Below, in pieces: positions 7,492 through 14,378 of a stretch of 16,176 nucleotides of DNA. A model generated the notes under the pieces. It saw only the letters and a list, made by a program, of their open reading frames with translations. It was not told the origin of the DNA and made no database searches. Source of the DNA: Loki-b32 sp964493385 (GTDB lineage: Archaea; Asgardarchaeota; Lokiarchaeia; Sigyniarchaeales; SOKP01). The position numbers and the translations under genes were made by a program. The stretch lies in contig CAZBNW010000056.1 of the NCBI GenBank assembly GCA_964493385.1, positions 1 to 16,176 of the forward strand, in the 5' to 3' direction. Within the stretch, counting starts at the first letter, position 1. Every line of letters begins with the position of its first letter.

Positions 7492-8529
7492 ATGAGCGGA
7501 AAAGTTGTTACTTTTGGAGAAATAATGCTTAGACTTTCCCCCCCTAATTTTAAGCGTTTTATCCAAACTCGTTCTTTTGATGTAATATATGGTGGAGGTG
7601 AAGCTAATGTTGCAGTATCATTGGCTAATTATGGAATTCCTGTTGATTATATAACTAAATTGCCGAATAATGAAATCGGTGATGCATGTATTAAGTTCCT
7701 TAGACAATTTGGTGTGAATACGAAGAATATAGTGAGAGGAGGGAATAGAATTGGAATTTATTACCTCGAAATGGGATCTTCTATTCGACCAAGTAAGGTT
7801 ATTTATGATAGAGCCAATTCTGCCATTTCTGAAGCAGATCCTAAAGATTTTAATTGGGATAAGATATTTGAAGGAGCATCTTGGTTTCATTGGACAGGTA
7901 TTACACCAGCGATTTCACAAAATTTAGCAAATATTTGCCTGGAAGCTGTAAAGGTTGCAAAAGAAAAAAACATCACAGTTTCATGTGATCTAAACTATCG
8001 CAGTAAATTATGGAAGTATGGAAAAGCCCCTATTGATGTTATGCCTGAATTGGTTAAGCATTGTGATGTTGCGATTGGAAATGAAGAGGATGCCGAGAAA
8101 GTATTACGCATCAAAGCTCCAGATACGGATGTATCAACAGGTAAAGTTGAAGCCACAAATTATAGAGTTGTAGTTGAAGAAATTGTAAAACAATATCCTA
8201 ATCTGAAACAAGTAGCAATAACCCTTAGAGGATCTATTTCTGCTAGCTATAATACCTGGTCAGCAATATTATATGATGGAAATGAAATGTATGTAGGTCC
8301 TCAATACGAGATAACACCAATCGTGGATAGAGTAGGTGGAGGAGATTCCTTTATGGGAGGTTTAATATATGGATTACTCACATATAAAGAGGATCTTCAA
8401 ATGGTACTTAATTTTGCTATTGCTGCTTCCTGTCTAAAACACACAATTTTAGGCGATTTTAATTTAGTTTCGGTAGATGAGGTTCTTAAATTAATGGGTG
8501 GAGACTCCTCTGGACGTGTTTCAAGATAA
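7492..8529 (+). CDS. kdgK: 2-keto-3-deoxygluconate kinase (PfkB family)
   Basis: A 345-residue ribokinase/PfkB sugar kinase that phosphorylates 2-keto-3-deoxy-D-gluconate to KDPG in the Entner-Doudoroff and uronate pathways. Visible: the N-terminal glycine motif YGGGEANVA (33-41), the sugar-binding region GIYYLEMG (88-95), CDLNYR (165-170), the GNEEDA loop (196-201) and the C-terminal PfkB signature DRVGGGDSF (279-287), where Asp285 is the catalytic base. The wording throughout, including SKVIYDRANSAI and GDFNLVS near the end, is very close to what I remember of Bacteroidetes-type KdgK rather than the short archaeal KDG kinases, which suggests gene transfer. ATG start with GAGAGAG about nine bases upstream. 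It is the first gene of a tight row, 13 bases before the BKACE gene. A closely related keto-deoxy sugar acid could be the true substrate. Confidence 0.9.
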   Translation: MSGKVVTFGEIMLRLSPPNFKRFIQTRSFDVIYGGGEANVAVSLANYGIPVDYITKLPNNEIGDACIKFLRQFGVNTKNIVRGGNRIGIYYLEMGSSIRPSKVIYDRANSAISEADPKDFNWDKIFEGASWFHWTGITPAISQNLANICLEAVKVAKEKNITVSCDLNYRSKLWKYGKAPIDVMPELVKHCDVAIGNEEDAEKVLRIKAPDTDVSTGKVEATNYRVVVEEIVKQYPNLKQVAITLRGSISASYNTWSAILYDGNEMYVGPQYEITPIVDRVGGGDSFMGGLIYGLLTYKEDLQMVLNFAIAASCLKHTILGDFNLVSVDEVLKLMGGDSSGRVSR

Positions 8530-8542
8530 ATAATCAAAGAGA

Positions 8543-9361
8543 ATGAATATAATCATGAATGAAAACCAAAAGTTAATTATTACTGCTACTACAGCATATT
8601 CTTGGATATATCCTGAAGTTAAAAATTGGGCACAAACTACTGATCAATTAATAGATGATGTAGTGGCATGTTATGAAGCTGGTGCTGCAATTGTTCATGT
8701 TCATCTTCCACGGGGAGAGGAAGTTGAAACTGTTAAACGGATACGAGAGAGATGTGATGTTATCATCCAAGCCGGTATGTCAAGTGATTCGATCCCACAA
8801 AGAAAAGGTGATTTTGATGCCAGACCAGATATGATATCCGTGATGCTAAATCATCATGCTGAGCACTTTACTCAAGTAAAAGTAGACATATTACATCCTT
8901 TAAAGGAATTAGAAGAATATTGTGCAAAATGTAAGGAAGCTAATATCCAACCAGAATGGGAAGTTTGGCAACATGGCTCCTATTGGAATTTAAATTATTT
9001 AATAGAAAAAGGATTATTAGAATGGGCAAAACCTCACTTCCTGACATTATTCTTTAATTGGCCAGGTGGAACATGGAGTCCTGCTAATTTCGAGGAATAT
9101 ATGCATAGAAAAAGATACATACCACCCAATTGCATTCATAGTGTTTGTGTAATGGGAGATGAACAAATGAGGCTTTTAGTTTTTGTTCTTACGCATGGTG
9201 GTAATATTCGAATAGGTACTGAGGATTATCCATTTATTAAAAAAGGTGTACCTGCAAAAAACAATGCTGAAATTGTTGAAAATTATGTGAGTCTTATTAA
9301 ACATGTAGGTCGAGAAGTTGCTGATCCATCTGAAGCTCGTAAAATGATAAGTCTGAAATAA
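8543..9361 (+). CDS. BKACE (DUF849) beta-keto acid cleavage enzyme
   Basis: A 272-residue TIM-barrel zinc enzyme of the BKACE family. The family condenses a beta-keto acid with acetyl-CoA and splits it into acetoacetate and a new acyl-CoA; 3-keto-5-aminohexanoate cleavage enzyme is the founding member. Evidence: EAGAAIVHVH with zinc ligands His52 and His54, EWEVW (138-142), and THGGNIRIGTED, where Arg223, Glu227 and Asp228 match the spacing of the founding enzyme's substrate Arg, zinc Glu and catalytic Asp. The founding enzyme's substrate-binding Glu near the N-terminus appears replaced (about Trp21), so the substrate probably has no amino group there. The usual Arg after HxH is also missing (HVHLP). 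A second ATG at 8555 is possible. Sits between the KdgK and dehydrogenase genes, which points to a sugar-derived beta-keto acid (inference). Confidence 0.88.
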   Translation: MNIIMNENQKLIITATTAYSWIYPEVKNWAQTTDQLIDDVVACYEAGAAIVHVHLPRGEEVETVKRIRERCDVIIQAGMSSDSIPQRKGDFDARPDMISVMLNHHAEHFTQVKVDILHPLKELEEYCAKCKEANIQPEWEVWQHGSYWNLNYLIEKGLLEWAKPHFLTLFFNWPGGTWSPANFEEYMHRKRYIPPNCIHSVCVMGDEQMRLLVFVLTHGGNIRIGTEDYPFIKKGVPAKNNAEIVENYVSLIKHVGREVADPSEARKMISLK

Positions 9362-9403
9362 GTTTATATTTTCAATTTAAAACCATGTAGAAAAAGTAGG
9401 AAT

Positions 9404-10153
9404 ATGAAGTTAAAGGATAAAGTAGCCATAATAACGGGAGCGGGGAAGGGAATTGGTGAGGCTACTGCTATTCTTTTTGCTAGAGAAGGTGCAAAAGTAT
9501 GTTGCAATTCTTTATCAGATTCAGCGAAGAATGTGGTAGAGAAAATTAAATCGGTTGGTGGAGATGCGATTTTTGTTCAAGCTGATGTTTCTGTGGAAGA
9601 AGAGGCGAAGAAGATAATAGAAGAAACTATAGAAACTTATGATAAAATAGATATTCTATTTAATAATGCTGGAATTGTACTTGGTGGAGCAATTGATACA
9701 ATGTCCACTGAAGAATGGGATAAGACTATGTCTGTTAATGTTCGTGGTATCTATCTAGTAACAAAATATGCTATTCCATATTTACGAAAAACTCAAGGAG
9801 TGATTATCAATAATTCATCTTCAGTTGCATTTAAAGGAGTTAAAGATAGAGCAGCTTACACAGCTTCTAAAGGAGCTGTTCTTTCAATGACGAGGGCGAT
9901 GGCTATGGATTATCTGGAGGATAAGATTAGAGTCAATGCTATATGTCCTGGAACCACTGATACTCCTTCATTGGTAGATAGGATTAGGAGTAGAGGAGGA
10001 GATTATGAAGAGGTAAGACAACTATACATTGCTCGGCAAAGATTAGGAAGGCTAGGTACACCAGAAGAAATCGCTGAAGGAGTATTGTTTCTTGTGTTAA
10101 ATGAATTTTGTACTGGGGTCAGTCTCTTAATTGATGGAGGCATGACAATGTAA
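9404..10153 (+). CDS. Short-chain dehydrogenase, similar to 2-keto-3-deoxy-L-fuconate dehydrogenase
   Basis: A 249-residue classical SDR oxidoreductase. Visible: the NAD(P)-binding TGAGKGIG (11-18), NNAG (87-90), Asn112, catalytic Ser139, Tyr152 and Lys156 (YTASK), and a C-terminus ending in LIDGGMTM. The stretch RVNAICPGTTDTPSL followed by DRI and later ARQRLGRLGTPEEIA resembles 2-keto-3-deoxy-L-fuconate/rhamnonate 4-dehydrogenases more than fatty acyl or glucose dehydrogenases; this is a comparison from memory. The cofactor is probably NAD: after beta-2 the sequence is CCNSLSD, without the clear Asp, so that is uncertain. ATG start with a close AGGA upstream. It lies 42 bases after BKACE and 34 before the MocA oxidoreductase. 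Oxidation of a hydroxyl to the keto group needed by a downstream cleaving enzyme would suit its position (inference). Confidence 0.92.
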   Translation: MKLKDKVAIITGAGKGIGEATAILFAREGAKVCCNSLSDSAKNVVEKIKSVGGDAIFVQADVSVEEEAKKIIEETIETYDKIDILFNNAGIVLGGAIDTMSTEEWDKTMSVNVRGIYLVTKYAIPYLRKTQGVIINNSSSVAFKGVKDRAAYTASKGAVLSMTRAMAMDYLEDKIRVNAICPGTTDTPSLVDRIRSRGGDYEEVRQLYIARQRLGRLGTPEEIAEGVLFLVLNEFCTGVSLLIDGGMTM

Positions 10154-10187
10154 TTATTGGTAAAAATTATAAAAAAAGGTTTTTGAA

Positions 10188-11330
10188 ATGGAAATGGTAA
10201 AATTTGGAATTCTAGGCTGTGGAAATGCTTCTAATTATCACACATTAGGTATTAAGAAAGATCCAAATCCCAACATTAAATTTATTGCAGCTTATGATAT
10301 TAATGAAAGAAATTTAAATCGTGTTGCTAAGCGAAATAAACTTACACCTTATACAGATTTAGATAAATTTCTTCAAAGTGAGATAGAAGCAGTATTATTA
10401 TTAGTTCCACATTATTTACATGCTAATTTGACTGAAAAAATTGCCAAAGCAGGCAAACATATACTATGTGAAAAACCAATGGCTTGTAATCTTGAAGAAT
10501 GCGACAGAATGATTGAAACAACAAAAAAAGCAGGTGTAAAGTTTATGATAGCTGAGAATCACAGATTTTTACCAGTTCATCAATATATCAAAGATATTCT
10601 TGATAAAAATTATATAGGAGATGTATTTTTAGCTCGAACATATGAAGGTGCTTACTGTGATCCTCAAGAATTTTTAGATCCTGATTGGTGGCATTTTACT
10701 TTTGATAAGGGAGGTGGAGGAGTGGTTATGGATCAAGGTGTTCATAAATTTACTATGTTGAATTGGTTTCTAGGTGGTGTTGATTCTGCTCAATGTTGGT
10801 GTTCAAAAACATTAAATAGCCCTCAAAACAAAGGAGAGGATACCGCTATTATTTTATTACGTTATAAATCAGGGGCTATTGCGAGCGTTGCTTTATCCTC
10901 TACAACCGTTCACCCCTTAAATAATAGTACCGAATTACAAGGAACCAAAGGTACTATTTATGAAGATCACTCTTGGAAAAAACCTCTTAAAATCTTTTCA
11001 TCTCATCCTAAGGCAGAAAAAAAAGGTGAATTCTATAGCCCCTCTGAATTTATTGAGCATGGTGCATATCCGCAGTATTACACAATCTCGGCTCGGTATG
11101 AAGATCGCTATTTTGCTGATTGCATTTTGAATGATATTGAACCTGAATTCACTCCTAAACAAGCAAAAGAAGCTGTTGCGGTTGTACTTCTTTCTTATCT
11201 CTCTGCAAAGAAAGGAAAGAGCGCTACTATGGATGAGCTTAAAAGTTTTGCAAAAAAAGAGGGAACACAGAATCTTTTAGACGATTTTAATCCTGTAATC
11301 CAAAATAATTATAAAAACTTAAATTGGTAG
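10188..11330 (+). CDS. Gfo/Idh/MocA family oxidoreductase
   Basis: A 380-residue NAD(P)-dependent dehydrogenase of the glucose-fructose oxidoreductase/inositol dehydrogenase/MocA family. The N-terminal Rossmann fold opens with FGILGCGNAS (6-15); the signature CEKPMA with catalytic Lys96 lies near 94-99; the C-terminal substrate domain has GGGGVVMDQGVHKF, with Asp182 and His186 as the usual catalytic dyad. Length is normal. No twin-arginine or other signal peptide, so cytosolic. The ATG at 10188 is set by an AAAGGT ribosome site seven bases upstream; an ATG two codons later is less well placed. It lies in the kdgK row. It likely oxidises or reduces a ring or chain hydroxyl of the sugar processed by this cluster, for example to a 3-keto sugar or lactone; the substrate is not determinable. 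Confidence 0.92.
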   Translation: MEMVKFGILGCGNASNYHTLGIKKDPNPNIKFIAAYDINERNLNRVAKRNKLTPYTDLDKFLQSEIEAVLLLVPHYLHANLTEKIAKAGKHILCEKPMACNLEECDRMIETTKKAGVKFMIAENHRFLPVHQYIKDILDKNYIGDVFLARTYEGAYCDPQEFLDPDWWHFTFDKGGGGVVMDQGVHKFTMLNWFLGGVDSAQCWCSKTLNSPQNKGEDTAIILLRYKSGAIASVALSSTTVHPLNNSTELQGTKGTIYEDHSWKKPLKIFSSHPKAEKKGEFYSPSEFIEHGAYPQYYTISARYEDRYFADCILNDIEPEFTPKQAKEAVAVVLLSYLSAKKGKSATMDELKSFAKKEGTQNLLDDFNPVIQNNYKNLNW

Positions 11331-11350
11331 GAAAGTAATAGTTAAAATAA

Positions 11351-11357
11351 AAGGGGA
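11351..11357 (+). promoter_or_regulatory. Strong ribosome binding site for a TTG start
   Basis: AAGGGGA lies six bases before the TTG at 11364. It decides the start of the racemase gene, because no ATG exists between it and the conserved N-terminal strand HIGIVACSAEGA. Confidence 0.65.
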
Positions 11358-11363
11358 TTTAAA

Positions 11364-12053
11364 TTGGTAAAACATATTGGAATTGTTGCTTGTAGTGCAG
11401 AAGGAGCTGCTCTTTGCTATACAACAATATGTATAGAAGCTCAGGAAAAGTTGTTTAAATATAGGCACCCTGAAATAACTATCCATACACCACCTCTTTC
11501 TGATTATATGCAACATATCTGGAATGGAAATTGGGAAAAAGTTGCAGAGTTGATGCTCACTTCTGCTCAAATTGTAGCAAATGCGGGAGCAGATTTTGCA
11601 ATTTGTCCTGATAATACTATACACCAAGCATATGATATTATGATATCCAAATCACCAATTCCTTGGTTGCATATTGCTGAGGTTGTAGGAGATGAGGCTA
11701 AACAAAAACGTTTTAAGCGTCTAGGAATCTTAGGGACAAAATATCTTATGAAATCACCTGTTTATCCTGGTGTTCTTAAGAAATTTGGAATAACTTCTGA
11801 AATCCCTGTTGCTTCTGATCAAGAAAAAATTGATAGAATTATATTTGAAGAGTTAGTTAATGGTGTCTTTACAGAAGAATCTAGACGATATTTTAATAAA
11901 GTAATTCAAAAATTAGAGAAAAATGGCTGTAATGCTATCGTCCTTGGATGTACAGAAATTCCTTTACTGATAGATCCAAATGATTGTCCATTACCTACTT
12001 TAGATTCTACTAGATTACTTGCGAGAGCAGCAATTAGAAAGGCTTTAGAATAA
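11364..12053 (+). CDS. Asp/Glu racemase superfamily protein with one active-site cysteine
   Basis: A 229-residue protein of the aspartate/glutamate/hydantoin racemase superfamily, cofactor-independent enzymes that usually use two facing cysteines. The N-terminal strand HIGIVACSAEGAALCY, the first active-site loop ICPDNTIH (80-87) and the second loop LGCTEIPLL with Cys196 identify it, and the length is normal. In the first loop the residue just before Asn-Thr, normally Cys or Thr, is Asp83; Cys81 lies two positions earlier. Asp could act as the base from that face, giving a one-cysteine enzyme such as a stereospecific racemase, isomerase or decarboxylase. Starts with TTG, supported by AAGGGGA. 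It lies 33 bases after the MocA gene and 17 before the radical SAM gene, so is cotranscribed. Substrate unknown; amino acid racemase and maleate-isomerase-like roles are both open. Confidence 0.88.
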   Translation: MVKHIGIVACSAEGAALCYTTICIEAQEKLFKYRHPEITIHTPPLSDYMQHIWNGNWEKVAELMLTSAQIVANAGADFAICPDNTIHQAYDIMISKSPIPWLHIAEVVGDEAKQKRFKRLGILGTKYLMKSPVYPGVLKKFGITSEIPVASDQEKIDRIIFEELVNGVFTEESRRYFNKVIQKLEKNGCNAIVLGCTEIPLLIDPNDCPLPTLDSTRLLARAAIRKALE

Positions 12054-12070
12054 CTCTTACGTTACGTAAA

Positions 12071-13516
12071 ATGGGTCAAATTAAAATGATTAATCCTTTT
12101 TCTTTTCCTTTCATAAAACAAGGCATAATAAGCCTTGGACGGAATTTTTCAAAAAATTGTAAGAAGTGTAATGTTAACAGGTTTGATTTGATTTTAGATT
12201 ATATTTTTGGAAATTATGATAAGTTATGCCGAAGATGCAAGTTTCAAGCTAAATTATTTAAATCTATTATTCTAAGATGGTTTTCCTTTTACGATATAGA
12301 TCAACAAACTTTTCACAAATTCTATATAGATAGGACATTTCGCAAGGTATTAAAGAATATTTTTAAAGGATTTGCTATATTTGGATTAAAAATGCCATTT
12401 GTTACAGGGGCTCCATTGAGTGTTGTATGGAATTATACAAAAAAATGCAATTTAAAATGTGCACATTGTTTTTCTGATTCAAAATTTAATCAAAAATCTA
12501 CAAATGAGCTTACAACTGAGGAAGCAAAGCAAGTAATCGACATTTTGGCAGTTAATGATGTTGTTACTGTGAATTTTTGTGGTGGAGAACCACTTATGAG
12601 GGATGATTTATTCGAAGTTATAAATTATACACAAGATAATGATATTTATCCTTCTATTTCTACTAACGCAACATTATTAACAAAAGATATTTGTCAAAAA
12701 ATATATGATTCTGGAGTTCGTAGTGTCTCAATTAGTTTAGACAGTATATCTCCGAAAAAGCATGATAATTTGCGGAATAGGTCAGGAGCATATAATCGGG
12801 CTATTGATGGTGTTAATAACGTAGTTGAATTTGGAAAATTTGATGAATTAGTTATTAATACTACCTTAGCAGATTTCAATTTTGAAGAAATTCCACAGAT
12901 TTATGAGTATGTCAAAAATTTAGGCGCAACACGTTTTTACGTTTCTCGTATCTTACCGGTAGGTAGGGGGAAATATTATATAACACACGATGTTGACAAA
13001 AAGACAAAACGCAGTGTAATGAAATTTATGGCAGAGAAATTTATTGAAAATATAGAAAATGATTTTTCTTTAGAAGTTTTAGGGCGAGGAATGCCATACT
13101 TTAGTAAAACTTGTTATAATATAAGTAATGGAGTATATTATCCTCTCTGTGAAATTATAACAGGTCATGAGACAAAATACCAAAACTTGTTTAATGGTAA
13201 AACTTCTAATATACTTCACCATCTAAATCGATTTTTTAGCGGATGTGCTACTGGATTATTTTATTGTGGACTAGATTGCGATGGTAATGTAATTCCTTGT
13301 GCTCCAGCAGGCCATATTAAATTAGGAAACATACTAGAGGAAGGTTTACATAGCATCTGGACAAAAAATCCTGTTTTAAATCGAATAAGAAATAGAAATA
13401 GAATAATTGGGAAATGTTCAAAATGTAATTTGAGGAATATATGTGGAGGATGTCGTTTAACTGCTTATGGATTAACAGGAAATTGGCTAGAAAGTGATTT
13501 AAGCTGTCCATATTAA
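12071..13516 (+). CDS. Radical SAM/SPASM protein with N-terminal four-cysteine region
   Basis: A 481-residue radical SAM enzyme. The SAM-binding [4Fe-4S] motif is CNLKCAHC (Cys126, 130, 133), followed by NFCGGEPLMR and SISTNAT. A SPASM-type C-terminus carries cysteines 392, 399, 403, 410, 449, 452, 458, 461 and 479, with LDCDGNVIPC and CSKCNLRNICGGC, enough for two auxiliary clusters. Ahead of the barrel lie about 115 residues with CKKC (30-33) and CRRC (53-56), a possible zinc or iron knuckle, then basic helical sequence. No signal peptide. Relatives mature peptides or proteins, or act in cofactor synthesis (AhbD, PqqE, MftC types), but I cannot place this one. No small precursor-peptide frame is visible beside it. 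Last gene of the row, 17 bases after the racemase. The start could also be the ATG at 12086; no clear ribosome site for either. Confidence 0.9.
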   Translation: MGQIKMINPFSFPFIKQGIISLGRNFSKNCKKCNVNRFDLILDYIFGNYDKLCRRCKFQAKLFKSIILRWFSFYDIDQQTFHKFYIDRTFRKVLKNIFKGFAIFGLKMPFVTGAPLSVVWNYTKKCNLKCAHCFSDSKFNQKSTNELTTEEAKQVIDILAVNDVVTVNFCGGEPLMRDDLFEVINYTQDNDIYPSISTNATLLTKDICQKIYDSGVRSVSISLDSISPKKHDNLRNRSGAYNRAIDGVNNVVEFGKFDELVINTTLADFNFEEIPQIYEYVKNLGATRFYVSRILPVGRGKYYITHDVDKKTKRSVMKFMAEKFIENIENDFSLEVLGRGMPYFSKTCYNISNGVYYPLCEIITGHETKYQNLFNGKTSNILHHLNRFFSGCATGLFYCGLDCDGNVIPCAPAGHIKLGNILEEGLHSIWTKNPVLNRIRNRNRIIGKCSKCNLRNICGGCRLTAYGLTGNWLESDLSCPY

Positions 13517-13522
13517 TTTTAA

Positions 13523-13542
13523 CAATTTGTTTCAAACAATTG
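13523..13542. terminator. Small hairpin in the convergent gap
   Basis: CAATTTGTTTCAAACAATTG folds as an imperfect inverted repeat (seven pairs, one bulged T, short loop) in the 68-base gap between the radical SAM gene and the convergent dehydrogenase gene. It is AT-rich and weak. A role in ending transcription from either side is possible but poorly supported. Confidence 0.25.
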
Positions 13543-13584
13543 ATATATTCAAAGGAATATTAGAAAAATATACAAAAAAAATAA

Positions 13585-14364
13585 TTATTGGGTGGTCCAT
13601 CCACCATCTATTCTTAAATCTGCTCCTGTTATATAGGAAGATTCTTCAGTTGCTAAAAAAAGAATACCTGTAGCTATTTCTTCTGGAGTGGCCCAACGCC
13701 CCATTACACCTTCTTGTTCGAATTCTTTTTTAACATCTTCGTATGAGACTCCTCTGTCTCTCGCTTGTTTTGCAACATCACTTTGTAGCATTGGTGTGTC
13801 TGTAGCTCCAGGGCTCACACTATTAACTCGAACATTATAAGGTGCTAAATCCAATGCCAATGCTCTTGTATATCCTAAAACACCTGCTTTTGTTGAACAG
13901 TAATTTGCATGAGCAACTTGGCCAATATGGGCTGCAACAGAAGCTAAAGTTATAATCGAACCTGACTTTTGCTTTTTAAAATAAGGAACAGCATATTTGC
14001 AGGTATAATGGGTACCTTTTAGATTAACATCAATTAATAAATCATAATCCTCATCTGGAAATGTTTCAACAGGTCCTACTCGCACAACTCCTGCATTCAC
14101 AATTAGAACATCAATTCTTCCATATTTTTCAATAACTGAATCGATCATTCTGTTAACTTCTTCTGGATTTCTTACATCTACTTTCAGAATCGTAGTTCTA
14201 TCCTTTTCATTATCATTTAATAATTCATAAGTTTCTTTCAGTCCTTTCTCATCAATATCAGAAAGGATCTGAACTGCTCCTTCTTTAGCAAATAAAATAG
14301 CTGTTGATCTTCCTATCCCAGAAGCAGCTCCAGTTAAAACTATAATTTTATCTTTTACTCGCAT
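13585..14364 (-). CDS. Short-chain dehydrogenase/reductase
   Basis: A 259-residue classical SDR. Visible: TGAASGIG (11-18), an Asp after the second strand (LSDIDEKG, pointing to NAD rather than NADP), VNAG (89-92), Asn114, Ser142, Tyr155 and Lys159 (YCSTK), SPGATDTPML (184-193) and a C-terminus of LRIDGGWTTQ. The frame is complete and of normal length. The ATG at 14364 is fixed by GAGGAG nine bases upstream, which touches the stop codon of the M24 gene; the gap between the genes is 14 bases, so they are translated from one transcript. It is the last gene of the SCP2-M24-SDR operon. It is only moderately like the other SDR in the window, so they are not a recent duplication. Its partner genes hint at a hydrophobic alcohol or ketone substrate, but that is inference. 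Confidence 0.92.
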   Translation of the reverse strand: MRVKDKIIVLTGAASGIGRSTAILFAKEGAVQILSDIDEKGLKETYELLNDNEKDRTTILKVDVRNPEEVNRMIDSVIEKYGRIDVLIVNAGVVRVGPVETFPDEDYDLLIDVNLKGTHYTCKYAVPYFKKQKSGSIITLASVAAHIGQVAHANYCSTKAGVLGYTRALALDLAPYNVRVNSVSPGATDTPMLQSDVAKQARDRGVSYEDVKKEFEQEGVMGRWATPEEIATGILFLATEESSYITGADLRIDGGWTTQ

Positions 14365-14378
14365 TTTCTAATACTCCT

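Noticed and set aside
7618..7890. A 90-residue minus-strand frame opposite kdgK
   Set aside because: Entirely inside the well-supported kinase gene; a shadow frame.
11319..11627. A 102-residue minus-strand frame opposite the racemase start
   Set aside because: It is antisense to the conserved racemase N-terminus and is rich in Cys, Ile and Ser, as expected of a reverse reading.
12057..12069. Palindromic TTACGTTACGTAA before the radical SAM gene, as an operator
   Set aside because: It lies in a 17-base gap inside an apparent transcript and occurs once, so there is nothing to support a regulatory role.
13317..13535. A 72-residue minus-strand frame as a precursor peptide for the radical SAM enzyme
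   Set aside because: It is almost wholly antisense to the SPASM coding region, with composition expected of an AT-rich shadow frame and no leader/core pattern.
9404..14364. The two SDR genes as a recent duplication
   Set aside because: They share only the general SDR motifs; cofactor-strand residues, active-site surroundings and C-terminal regions differ, so they are distinct subfamilies.
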